Assembly (NCBI GenBank): GCA_037783415.1
Contig: JAZGTN010000003.1
Coordinates: 5,680,501 to 5,744,500, forward strand
DNA length: 64,000 bases
Direction: 5' to 3'
Source: Leptasterias polaris
Taxonomy: Eukaryota > Echinodermata > Asteroidea > Forcipulatida > Asteriidae
Made by a program: the position numbers and the translations under genes
Shown: piece by piece, positions 1 to 11,003 of the stretch
How positions within the stretch are numbered: the first letter of the stretch is position 1
How the letters are laid out: every line of letters starts with the position of its first letter
The notes under the pieces: model-generated
Database searches by the model: none
Told to the model about the DNA's origin: nothing
What the model saw: only the letters and a program-made list of their open reading frames with translations

Positions 1-1010
1 ATCAACAATCATCATGTCAAATTTCCTTTGTGTCTTCACATGACACAAATTGTTCTCAATGTTTGAAAACAAAACCATTTTGTTAAAGAAAAATTATTAT
101 TCATACAATCATAAAAATATGATTGCATCCACATAGTAAGATGTAAAATAGTTTCTTTTATTATAGCAATATAATTTTTTTCCTCATACTTGGATCATTG
201 AATAATTATTCCCTCTTGCTGTCTGACCATTCAATACCATTCACTGTGGTTTTGAATGATAGATAAGCTATGCCAGCCTTGCAATAATATGATACCATGA
301 GGGAATGCATGTACACAGTACACAGTTAGTTCTGTGCACAGTTGTGCCACCATACACAACTTTGGCAGTTGAATGGTTTCAAATGGTTGGTCAACTCACT
401 TGAAAATGTTGCGAACAGTAGGAGGGTTAAGAATCAAGAAAAACATGACCACATCCATTACATTTTATTCATCAACCATTATTTTTCATGGCAGAGATTT
501 TTAAAACAATTGCTCTTAAAGTTGTATTGGAGAAAATTGTATAAGACATTAAGAGATATCGGTGTATTCCAGAATTGTTAATTTTTCCCAATGGACTTAA
601 TAAGAACTTTCTCATGGTATAAACCCCGTGAATACAAAATAGCAAATAATTTAGACACTGAACCAGGGACCTAGTGAGGGCATTTTGTTTGGGATATATA
701 GGAATCCAATATTATAAAACAATTGGCAAGTTAATTTTGAATGATGATGTCTGGCAAAATTGCCTTATATTTAAATGACTGTAAATCTTTTAAAATGGAT
801 GCCCCAAAAATCAAACTTCCAGAAATAACATTTTCAAGCTACCAGAAATTTAAACAAATAACAAAATAATTGTTCAATTCATCCTTCAGCAATCGAGGAA
901 TGATTACAATTCAGTTTACTTATTATTAGCATAAAGAGTATTGCAGCTTTGGCAGTGATTTCTTATTATTATTTCAATGATTGCTTTTTTTAAATATTAT
1001 GCACGTTCAT
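1..1010. other. Intergenic, nothing identified
   Basis: AT-rich sequence without coding signal, RNA gene or recognisable repeat. Confidence 0.6.
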
Positions 1011-1373
1011 TTAAAGGCCCTGTACACTATTGGTAAGATCGAAAAACACAAATATTCACAGATTCACACATAACTTACATGATTTCAAGTAAGTAATGGT
1101 AGAAAGGGTTCCTTAAAATATTTCTGCCTAAAATGCTATCGTTTCTGAGAAATGAGTAAAACAATAGTTTTTATCGCGCGCGATATTAACATTGATGTTT
1201 GAAAAACAGAAAACACATAAGGTCTCTTTTCACTATTTTCTCGTGACCTCGATGACCAATTGAGCTCAAATTTTCACAGGTTTGTTATTTCATGTATGTG
1301 GTTGATTACACAAAACATGAACAGTGTCTGTGATTATTTTGTCAGCTCTGCCAATCCTGTATAATACCTTTAA
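1011..1373 (+). mobile_element. TTAA-flanked MITE, family A
   Basis: Begins TTAAAGGCCCTGTACAC and ends GTATAATACCTTTAA. Bounded by TTAA on both sides, no coding frame. Near-identical to the inverted copy at 49816-50176. TTAA target duplication is a piggyBac-type feature; assignment to that superfamily is inferred. Confidence 0.7.
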
Positions 1374-1689
1374 ATGCAGGGTGTACTGTTGGTAATTACT
1401 CCACAAGTTAATGACCATAAAAACTTACTTGGTAAAGAGCACTGGAGAGCTGTTGATATTATGAAACATTGTTAGAAACAAACCCCTTTGAAGTTTTAGA
1501 GAAACAGGGAAATTTTTCACCCACAATTTTGAATCTTTGAAAGTACATTTTCCTTTCATTATTTTCTTGAAACTTTGATGACCAATTGAGCCCAAATTTT
1601 CACAGGCTTGTTATTTTATGCATATGTTGGGATACACCAAGTGAGAATACTGGTCTTAGACAATTACCAAAAGTACACCCTGCCTTTAA
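1370..1689 (+). mobile_element. TTAA-flanked MITE, family B, abutting family A
   Basis: Terminal inverted repeats TTAAATGCAGGGTGTAC / GTACACCCTGCCTTTAA extend into GTTGGTAATTAC / CAATTACCAA. It shares the TTAA at 1370-1373 with the preceding element. Confidence 0.7.
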
Positions 1690-2067
1690 GCACACACAAC
1701 ATGGCCAGTTTCGTGTTAAGCACCAGCAATTTGCTTAGCACAGACAACAAACTTTACTTAGAAGATACAGATTACCAGCTAAAACATAATGTATATTGTG
1801 TCAAATGGGAGTCTGAATGGTACTCTGTTATTTTGTATAATACGCACTTAGCGATATTTTCTGCTAAACTGCTATGTGGAATGTGACGCCACTACTAAGT
1901 CCCTTAATTCTATCCATAGTTTCCAATGGTTTCAGCAATACAATCCAAGAGGTGATTAAACTGAAACGTTCCCTTGTGGGTACGAAAAACATTCAATTTT
2001 TGCAGCACTTTCAAATACTGTGATTTCAACATCACCTCCTCAGTACATTTCAATTGAAATTACCCAG

Positions 2068-2322
2068 GCCCAATTTCATGGCTCTGCTTACCGTAAGCAA
2101 AGAATCAGCGCTTACGGAAGCAGGGAATTCCGCGCTTACATGTACGTCAAGCGTATTTCACGTCAAGCGAATTTTTGCTTGTGCGCTTGCTGCGTAGTCC
2201 ACGTTACTAGGCATTCTTTGCTAATACACAGCTAGCTCAGAAATTCGGCGCTTGCTCGGTAAGCGGAGAATGGTGATTGCAAGCGCAGAATTCGGCGGTA
2301 AACAGAGCCATGAAGTTGGGCC
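2068..2322. mobile_element. GGCCCAATTTCAT-family MITE
   Basis: Terminal inverted repeat GGCCCAATTTCATGGCTCTG / CAGAGCCATGAAGTTGGGCC. The interior is made of repeated AAGCGC/GCGCTT-like words. Non-coding. Confidence 0.65.
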
Positions 2323-4182
2323 CTGCTGTGCCTGTACAAATTTCAAATAATAAAATATAAAACCTTGTGAGTTCGAACCCTTGGTTGTTATGGCTAAGTA
2401 AAAATTTTGACAGCTGTACTAGTTTAACCTCCCCATGAACAGACACAAGACTTGCTTCGCAAAACATATTTTCTCCACCACTTCCATAGACCTCAGTGGT
2501 TGATCTATTAATGTATCAGTGGCTACTAGACAAAATAAGCAAGGGAGGGGGAGGGGCTGGGGGGAATCGGGATGAACTTATGAATCCATTAAGGAGGGTT
2601 TCATGGGACTTTCAGATCCTAGCAGCGGTGGAATTTAAAGGGCACATTTGGAAGATCATAGCATGGTTCTTTTTATTGTTAATAAACATAACCTCTGCAA
2701 AAATATTTAATTGCTCATTTAAAGATTTTAACTTGTTTAAATAAAGCTACTGCACATAATGATCAAATTTTACAGTACACTATAATATTTCATTGGATAG
2801 TCTTTGATCATTGTATTTTTCCTGTGTCTGCCTGTTAACCAATAAAATGCAGCAATTTCGCAAGGGTATTTTCAGTTTCTGTTAAAAAATAAAGCCATGA
2901 ATTAAGTAGATACTAAAAGGCAATAGATTTTAACATTGTGATGTTAACACCTTAATCTGGTCAAGTGACAGTTGAGGTAAAGGTTCAGTAATGGACACAG
3001 CGATGCTTTTGCCACATTATCAAAACCGTGCCTTGAAAAAATAACCTTTCAAATCTTTGATAATGATAATACTAACAGGCTTGATAATTTAGCCTTGAGA
3101 AAAAAGCAGGGAAATGTTATTGAGAACAAGGTCTGGTGTACGAAAGGTGGAGGGGTTTTAGACATTTCAGAGGGCTTTAAAAAAAAAACTCAGAAATTAG
3201 ATTAAAGTAGGGAAAAAACATGCCTGTAATAATAATAATACAAAGCATTAATTGCCATGAAAAGCCATTCTAAGGCTGTGTCTGAATCAAGCAACTCCGG
3301 CTCTGGCTGTGGCTATTGGTTGCAAAGACAATGCTGAAGAATAGGACTTCTCAGCAATCTACATGTAACTATAGCCGCTCCTGAAGCCAGCAATTTGGAC
3401 ACGGCCCATGGCACTCTCCGACTCTGAGATGACAGTGCCGATAAATGCCATCGAAATCAAAATCATTAGAGCTAAGACGGAGGCGCGAACGATCGGAAGA
3501 GAGACGATTGGGGGAACAAAGAGTGAGTCGAGACTTCAGAGGGGGTAAAGATTGATTTGTCCTTTAGGACCTTTGTTAAATTTAAGCTAGTGGATACCTC
3601 AGACATGTCCTGAATTTTGTTCAAGTTATTAACAAAACACGCTTAAAAATACTTTTAAGAAATGATTTAAACTGCACACATAATAATAAGTACTTCAATA
3701 TCAAATCAGCTGTACATCGAAAAAACATTTGGTACATTTTAGATCCTTTTTCAGATAATTTAAAGATAGAACTATATTTATTTTGTAGTTATTTACATTA
3801 TAAATCAAATAATTTACATATTTAAACAGAATTATATAATTTTAATATTTACAAAGCAGCAAACATGATTTCAATCCAAACAAAACAGCTATTTAGAAAA
3901 CAATCAAAATTTTAAGATAAATATGCAAAACAATTAAGTCAGTGGTTTTGTTGATAGCGCCCTCTGTTGAGTTTAATATGAAGAGGTCAAGAATAAAGTG
4001 AGTGAGTCTACATTTGCAATTCCGCACCATGTAGTCCAAAGACACCTCGACTTGACCCGAAGTCAGATTTTCTTAAAGATCCAAGACCATCCCATCATAC
4101 CATTCATCCTTGGCCACGATTACAATGCGAGACTTTGGAACACAGGTTCGCAGCAGACGTAAAAGGTGAAATCCTTTGTATA
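2323..4182. other. Intergenic
   Basis: AT-rich. A purine tract (GGGAGGGGGAGGGGCTGGGG, about 2541-2563) and a CpG-containing patch near 3455-3550 stand out, but no exon could be supported. Confidence 0.5.
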
Positions 4183-4366
4183 GACCCATTGCACAACGCG
4201 CAGCGCGCATACATGCACGTAATTTTGGGTGTCAAAACGTGCACAAAAGGATGGTACACGTGTTTACGCACAATGAGCTTGTAAACACGTGTACCATTCT
4301 TTTGTGCACGTTTTGACACCCAAAATGACGCGCGTGTAGATGATGACATAGTCATATGCAATGGGT
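4183..4366. mobile_element. Palindromic MITE with GACCCATTGCA ends
   Basis: Ends GACCCATTGCA / TGCAATGGGTC. The central arms GTAAACACGTGTACCAT, TTTTGTGCACGTTTTGACACC and CAAAAT are almost perfectly complementary around 4275. 184 bp; would fold into one long hairpin. Confidence 0.75.
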
Positions 4367-4377
4367 CCATATGTGCG

Positions 4378-4442
4378 CAGGGCTCGAAATTTACACTGGA
4401 CCGCAGGCCAGTGATTTTAAACCAACATCCTTCACTCCTACA
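4378..4442 (+). mobile_element. CAGGGCTCGAA-family fragment
   Basis: CAGGGCTCGAAATTTACACTGG and GGCCAGTGATTTTA are the left end of the family seen most fully at 47857-48255. Confidence 0.5.
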
Positions 4443-5307
4443 TGTAACTTTACCCAACATGTTTGGACTGGGATAAGATTGGAATGTCTGACCCAGTGAT
4501 AAGCAATTGTTATTTGGGCCTACAACCCTCAGTCCTTCTGAATCCTTCATTTTGGCCAAGAGTAGAATGATTTGGGAGTGTAGGGGTTAAGTCTCCTAAA
4601 GACCTTTCTATTGCAACGTCACAGCCCGAGTTTTTGCCAACCGAGTTTGGAAAACTATGGAAAGCCATAAAACTGCAAATCAAAAACAGATAGCCACAGT
4701 TTGTAGCATTGTTAAACAAATTTTCAAAAATAGTGATGAATTTGTTGGAAAGAAATCACCCAATCATGGGAGGTATTTCATGTCACGATTCTTTACAAAA
4801 AATGTTGAATTTGGTTACAACATTGTTTAACACGATTGAATGTTTTGCTAACATTCGGCCATCCATGCCAACCGGCGCACTTTGTTTATCAACAATGGAA
4901 AGGTCTATAATTAAGCCCTGTATTTGCAACTGTGACTTGAAAACAACAGAAGGCGGTTCAACTGACAAAATAATTAAACTTTAAGAAATAATACCCTGCA
5001 AAATAACTGCTGTTAAACTCCAAACGCGCTAATGATGCGTAATTGTGACACACATATATTGCAATTCAAGGGTTTCCCTTGGAAGGTAATAGGAAAACAC
5101 ATGAAAGACTGTAGTATACAAGCCATGTAACTCTAAACTGTAAAAACCAAGATGTTAAAATTGACACCATGAGTGTTGTTACATATAGATACTGGGGAAA
5201 AAATATATACATTTACACCATACATGTACATGTAGGGTGCTGAAATAACACTTATTTCTGCCAACACAATTACATTGGTGTTATTTTAACACCCTATGAT
5301 GTTATTA
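4443..5307. other. Intergenic
   Basis: No supported gene. An open frame at 4709-4984 lacks coding character. ATACATGTACATGTAGG at 5221-5236 holds two overlapping TACATGTA words. Confidence 0.5.
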
Positions 5308-5466
5308 AGGGAATCAAGGTGTGGTGAATTGGTTTTAAACTAGGGGTTTAAACCTGCCGAGGCGTGGTTCTTGATAATTTTATCGAGACAAAGTCGAGGT
5401 AAAAATATCAAGAACCGGGCCTCGGCGGGTTTAAACCACATTCAACACACTTTGATTCCCATTCAT
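5308..5466. repeat. Long imperfect inverted repeat (hairpin)
   Basis: GGGAATCAAGGTGTGG, GGTTTAAACCTGCCGAGGC and TTCTTGATA face TATCAAGAA, GCCTCGGCGGGTTTAAACC and CACACTTTGATTCCC. Arms are about 65-70 nt. Probably a MITE; no clear target duplication. Confidence 0.6.
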
Positions 5467-5579
5467 AAATATCTTCCCCTTGAAAATATAGACAAAAACC
5501 TGAAAAAGTTGAGAACAAATCGGACAGTTTTGCCCCTTCGGTCGTCCTCAGCTCACTTTGATTCTGCATTAAATTTCTC

Positions 5580-5727
5580 GACCCATTGCACAACGCGGAA
5601 CACACATTCGAATAAGATGCGCGCCCTTCCAGTTTGGGAGTCAACTCTATGATTCTTGTGTACAGTTTGACTCCCAAAATGGAAGGGCGCGTATCATGTC
5701 TGAATGTGCGTTCCGCGTTGTGCAATC
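5580..5727. mobile_element. Palindromic MITE, same end motif
   Basis: GACCCATTGCACAACGCGGAA / TTCCGCGTTGTGCAAT ends, with inner arms GCGCGCCCTTCCAGTTTGGGA and CCCAAAATGGAAGGGCGCG. The outer end shares CCCATTGCACAACGCG with 4183-4366; the interior does not. Confidence 0.7.
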
Positions 5728-6084
5728 TGTGTTTAAACACTTCTAGCCGTGTTTATATCACTCGTTTAAACATGGCCACGTGATGTCCTCTCGACCAATC
5801 AGAATGGATAAACTGTCCCAGGTATTTATGAATTTTGATTCTCTCTTGAGTATCTATGTGACAACACCCATGTATTTGCAGTATACCAACTTTGTTGTGT
5901 TATTTTTGTTATTTGGATGAAGGCTTTTTAGATATGAAAACCCGTTTTTAAAGTTTATCAGATTGGGTTTTGAAACACCACGGAACACGTTTGTTATGTA
6001 TTTAGTTATTTTCTGGTTACACCAGAAAGAGGTCCAATGACACATGCACACTCAACAAAAGAAAATTAAACCTTAGATTGCGTA

Positions 6085-6662
6085 ACAGTCCACCTGATGA
6101 ATGCTGATTAAACGGTGGTCTTCCTAATCGAAAACTTTGTCAGGTTGGCAATAGACAGAACTCTGACTCTCACAAACATACACAACAAGAGAAAATAAGA
6201 TTTTATTTGGCATTGCCCACTGTGCCTCCAACAGTTCATTGTGGCGGTCTGCCTACTCTAAAACCAAATAAGGTTGGCAAAACACAGAACTCCAGCCCTG
6301 AAAAACACATCCAACAAAACAAACTGAGATTTGAGACTGTCCACTGTGCCTCCAACAGTTCATTGTGGTGGTCTGCCTACTCTAAAACCAAATAAGGTTG
6401 GCAAAACACAGAACTCCAGCCCTGAAAAACACATCCAACAAAACAAACTGAGATTTGAGACTGTCCACTGTGCCTCCAACAGTTCATTATGGTGGTCTGC
6501 CTACTCTAAAACCAAATAAGGTTGGCAAAACACAGAACTCCAGCCCTGAAAAACACATCCAACAAAACAAACTGAGATTTGAGACTGTCCACTGTGCCTC
6601 CAACAGTTCATTGTGGTGGTCTGCCTACTCTAAAACCATTTCAGGTTGGCAACAAACAGAGC
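6085..6662 (+). repeat. 124-bp tandem repeat, ~4.5 copies
   Basis: The unit holds GTGCCTCCAACAGTTCATTG, GGTCTGCCTACTCTAAAACC and AGGTTGGCAAAACACAGAAC. Starts recur every 124 bp (6207, 6331, 6455, 6579). The three central units are nearly identical. A much more diverged unit precedes them (6085-6200). Open frames through it are repeat artefacts. Confidence 0.9.
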
Positions 6663-8504
6663 TACAGTGGGTTCCCCTTTGAAGTTTTCCTCCCACACAT
6701 AAAACTGAACATTTCTTCTTGTTTCCTAGTCATCCTGTTATTAGCGCTAGTTGTGCTGTTGGGTGTGTTATAACTAAATAAAGCACGGCACAATTAGTTA
6801 ATGTCGAGTACATCAGTCATGTTATTTCTCAGGATTTTTTCCTGATTTCAGGATTTCCTCAAAACGATCCTTGAGCTTTCAAATTTTCTGGAAAGAAGTA
6901 AAGCAATCACCAAGAAGGAGAAGGAAATAGCCCACATTGTGTCCAAATGTTTGGTTTTGTATAATTTCTTAAGATGCACAGAGTCTGTAAACCTCCTAAA
7001 TAGTAACATCTGGGAACATAAGGGAACCCAGGCCAACAAGCCGGATTTCAGAAATTATCACAATCGTCAAATCTCTTCCCTGGTACGTACAAACACCCAT
7101 GGAAAGGGGCAAACAGCCATATACCTGTACATGTAATACACATAAAGGTCAGCATTTTCAGCATACATGTATGAATAGAAAAATATCTAATGTAATCAAA
7201 TTGGTTTTCTAATTCAATATCTTTTCGTTGGATTAAATTATTTCATAATAGTCCCATGTCTGCTTTGTCCACTCCAAGCGATTACGTTCAACTGTCAGTT
7301 TGCACGATTGACTTCAGTCCAAGAAGCTTAAAAATAAATTTAAAATAAAAACTGGTTGAGTGATGAACATTTCATGTGAAGGAAAGAGCATTTTCCACTA
7401 TTCAAATTTAATAGGAACTTCAATCTATTTTGATTGTGTTTTGACGATTTCATTGTGATTGACAGGAGTTTATTCCCTAGAATCCTATAAAGTGTATACC
7501 ATGCCCGAATAGTGGCAAAGGGAATGTTCCCCCACCCCCCTCTTTAAATTGATTTTCTTCATGTACTCGAGTTCATATGCGCTCATTCATGTATTTCTTC
7601 TATTTCATGTAGGCCTGTTTCACGTATTTCTTGTATTATAGTTATTCTCCGCATAATTACCCAATTCGTCTTCTTCCTGCATATACTATCTAGTTACTTT
7701 TCTACTCTGAACTGCAGTGTACCAATTGATTGGCCTACCAGATAAACTCATTTGTCAACTTTTAATATGGCTATTGTACACAATTGCTCTTATATAAAAA
7801 ACATAATTTAAAAAGGTTCCTGTACCCAAACAGTACATCCCCCACCCCACCCTGAAAATTCTCTTAAGAATTTCTGAGATTACCAGAACAAAATAAAAAA
7901 ACCAATGAGAGCGATGGTAAACCACGCCACATATTGAGAACTACATTGTAAATAATAAGCCCCAAAAAGAAGTTTGATCTAAAATATTCATTTTTTTTCA
8001 TTCATCAATTGAAATTTTAACAGCCTACATGTATTTCCTCGGTGAAACATTTGATGACAAAAAGTAGCTGATTGTAATAAAAACCTGGCACAACCAGAGA
8101 CTGAAGGTGTCATCCAGATTGTTCATCTACATTGTATCTGGTTATGCAGACAAGAATCAGAATTCATCGATTTATTGCGTTATTGATTGTGCACAATCCT
8201 CCCCAGGCAGATGGCATTTACTCCTTGTACATGCATGTATGTTTGTACATGTGTTTAATAGGAAGGGACAGGGTGTGTTGATAATGGGTACGTTTGACTA
8301 GGAGCATCTCGCTCCACTGAGAAGATCTCAGCAAGGGTAAATCCAGAGTGGGCGGGGGAAGGGGAGAATGGTGGGTGGACCCTAAATAATGAGGCAACTC
8401 TTTCAGCGTAATTGTACAAGTACAATAGTGAATAACGTAAGCCCATATTCCATAAATACTCAAAAAATATAGGGGGAAAAGTAAGTTGGGAGAAAGACAG
8501 GCAT
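6663..8504. other. Intergenic
   Basis: AT-rich, no convincing exon or complete element. Short C-runs at about 7530 and 7842. Confidence 0.5.
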
Positions 8505-8772
8505 GGTGGAAAACTTCCCTTGAAACACTTTTGCCTAAAATTGCTAAAGTTTTTGAGAAATGAGAATACAAAGTTTTGATCTCACGATTCCAAAAACTGA
8601 TGTTTGAAAACAAACAGTGATGGTTTTTTTTCACTTTTTCTTTGTGATTTCAATGACCCATTTGGCATTAACTTTCACAGGTTTGTTATTTCATGTATAA
8701 TGTTGGGTCACACAAAGTGCAGATACCTCAATGGCCTTTATGGACAATTACTAATGTTAGCCACAGGCTTTA
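8505..8772 (+). mobile_element. TTAA MITE fragment, 5' part missing
   Basis: Starts at GGTGGAAAACTTCCCTTGAA and runs through CACAGGTTTGTTATTTCATG to CAGGCTTTAAG. Corresponds to the inner and right portions of the copy at 10055-10405. Confidence 0.55.
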
Positions 8773-8853
8773 AGAGTTTTGTGAAATCAAGTGCAAAACC
8801 CTCTTAAAATTGTCATTCATATGAATGTACACCACAAAGAGAATACAACTAAA

Positions 8854-9022
8854 CACAATTTCATTAAGCTGTTGAGCAGAAAATTGTGCTTAGCAAATTT
8901 ATCTGCTAAGCGATACAAAGCAGGGAACCAGTCACAAACAACACTTACAGAGAGTTTTGGCTTGGAACCTGTTTGTGCTAAGCAATTTTGTAGTGCTTGA
9001 AAACCTCATGAAATTGAGCATT
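8854..9022. mobile_element. GCCCAATTTCAT-family remnant
   Basis: CACAATTTCATTAAGCTGTT ... CCTCATGAAATTGAGC with TGCTTAGCAAATTTATCTGC inside; same layout as 17875-18207. Confidence 0.55.
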
Positions 9023-9163
9023 GATGATTTTAGAAGAACATGCATGTTCAAAGTGTCGGACAGCAAAAGAAAATTGAAGCTACACGTACATGTATATTGG
9101 TATTGCACGGAAGTGTCCATTACAAAACCCACATTAGTTCTTGTTAAAAAAAAAAAAAAATAA

Positions 9164-9362
9164 TAAACCACAAGGGAAACTGACTGGGTAGATTTTAAAT
9201 AATTTTGGGTTGAACAAAGAAAAATTGACTAGAGCGGGATTTGAACCAACGACCTCCGGATTAACGTGCCGGCGCTCTACCAACTCAGCTATCTAGCCTT
9301 ATGTTGGCGGTCTCACTATTTTATCAATACCTTTGTTCGGGGGTGCCCGTCAGAAGCCATAA
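9164..9362 (-). mobile_element. tRNA-Lys-like repeat, single copy
   Basis: Reverse-strand copy of the family at 19304-19945, with head 9227-9298 (72 nt, loop ACGTTAA), tail CTTTGTTCAACCCAAAAT and part of the upstream body (GGGTGCCCG region). An A-run at 9146-9160 abuts the tail side. This copy ends soon after GTGGTTTATTA. Confidence 0.7.
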
Positions 9363-9404
9363 AAATAAAAAACAACTCACACAATGTTAAACTGTGAAAG
9401 TTCT

Positions 9405-9514
9405 TTCTCATTAGATTCTGGTCTTGTAAAATAAATCCTGGTCTAGTAAAAAAATTGAGCTAAAAGTCCTGCAGCCTTGTGGATTTTTCACCCTAAATTC
9501 GAGCCCTGCATTTT
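9405..9514 (+). mobile_element. CAGGGCTCGAA-family right end
   Basis: ATTCTGGTCTTGTAAAATAA, GGTCTAGTAAAAAAATTGAGC and AAATTCGAGCCCTG: the right half only. Confidence 0.5.
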
Positions 9515-10054
9515 ATGCCCAACATGCCAACACCTAAAGATCTGGTAATTAATAGTCATCCCTCAATTATAATGATGGAGCAGTTGATCATAGAGTACAT
9601 ATTGATGAAATGACAGAATGTTTTAGGGTTTTTTAATGTAGAGTTAATGTAAAATTTGCTTGCGGCTTTTTCTTGCCAAGCATGATGCATTATAGTTTGT
9701 TCTGATCCAAAATTAGTTTAGGACCATTAAGTATGGCTGTGGTTGAATCCAATGTCCTTGTGCTGTGTTTACAGTCAGTTAAAGCAAAACTTGCTCAATG
9801 CAACTCATAAAGCCACTAATTGATCGGGCATCTCTGTAATTCAGTAATTATTCAGGATTTGCCTTTGGATATTTCCATGGTAGCTTCAGCTCATTTCAAG
9901 GCCATTTCTGTGCGTGCAATTGTCTGTTATCAAGAAAGCTTTCAAATAACCTCATAAACTATGATGAGGGAAATTTGCTATTACTTTGTCATTACATCAT
10001 CCAACAGCACAACTAAGCGCCAATGGTGAATAAGTAACGAGGAGAAATGTTCAG

Positions 10055-10405
10055 TTAAAGGGTGTGTACAACATTGGTAAGATTGAAAATATAAATGCTC
10101 ACAGATTTGCACATAACTTACATGGTATTGGTTATGGTGGAAAACTTCCCTTGAAATAGTTTTGCTTGAAATGCCATACTTTTAAGGAAATGAGTAAAAC
10201 AATAGTCTTTATCCTGCAGGATAAATTCCGATGTTTGAAAAAAAGTTAAAACACATAAGTTTTTTGTTCACTGTTTGTTCATGACTCCGAAGGCCGATTG
10301 AGCTTAAACTTTCACAGGTTTGTTATTTCATGTATATGTTGGGTCACATCAAGTTTGGATATATACAGGTCTTTGACAATTACCAATGTTGTACACACCC
10401 TTTAA
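10055..10405 (+). mobile_element. TTAA-flanked MITE, complete
   Basis: TTAAAGGGTGTGTACAACA at the left, TTGTACACACCCTTTAA at the right, and ATTGGTAA/TTACCAAT just inside. Length 351 bp, non-coding. Confidence 0.7.
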
Positions 10406-10410
10406 GGTGT

Positions 10411-10468
10411 GGTAGGAAAACCCCAAAGTAGGAAAACCCCAAAGTAGGAAAACCCCAAAGTAGGAAAA
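10411..10468 (+). repeat. 16-bp tandem repeat, ~3.5 copies
   Basis: TAGGAAAACCCCAAAG repeated head to tail directly after the TTAA MITE at 10055-10405. Confidence 0.85.
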
Positions 10469-10529
10469 GCCACGCAATCAGGAAGGGACTGGGACACCCA
10501 ATCCACATGCAAGGCTCCATCAGGTCTAA

Positions 10530-10602
10530 GGTGGGATTCGAACCTGGGTCCACAGAGGTTAAAGGCAGGGACAGAAACCACTGAGCCAACCGGATGCTGT
10601 GT
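10530..10602 (-). mobile_element. tRNA-like SINE head remnant
   Basis: Minus-strand box A TTGGCTCAGTGG and box B GGTTCGAATCCC, about 45 nt apart, in a diverged context. No recognisable body or tail. Confidence 0.45.
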
Positions 10603-11003
10603 TTAAATATGTCGTCTGCACTTATTCTAAGCTGCACACTTTTTGGGGTAGTTGGAACCCCCCCCCCCCCCCAACTGTACTTGTTGTGACTAAAACAGGG
10701 GTACACAACCAGAGTACAAGTTTCTCCCCAGAATCATTCACGAATTGTTGGGCATTCTGGATCCAAATTTTGCAAGTTTCAGCCACTGAGCCAACCTGAT
10801 GCTGTGTTAATGTGTGTCAACTGCACTTTTAAGCAGCACACTTTGTACATATAGTTGGAACCCCCCCATCCCACTTTATTTTTTGTGATGGTAACATAGA
10901 GCAGGGGTATACAACCTGTGTGCACAGTTTAGTACAGGTTTCTCCACCCAGGATCATTCAAGAATTGTCGGGCATACTGGATCCAAATTGTGCAAGTTTG
11001 ACC
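10578..11003 (+). repeat. Tandem duplication, units ~204 and ~220 bp
   Basis: Both units start CCACTGAGCCAAC(C)GGATGCTGTG-like (10578 and 10782). They pass through GCACACTTT, a TAGTTGGAACCCCC run, GGGGTA-ACAACC and end GGCAT-CTGGATCCAAATT. The C-run is longer in the first unit. Confidence 0.75.

Noticed and set aside
2237..2467. Small frames across 2.0-2.5 kb
   Set aside because: They run through the GGCCCAATTTCAT MITE and change frame sense with its inverted words.
4104..4559. 151-codon minus-strand frame
   Set aside because: It spans a CAGGG-family fragment and a palindromic MITE; composition follows those repeats.
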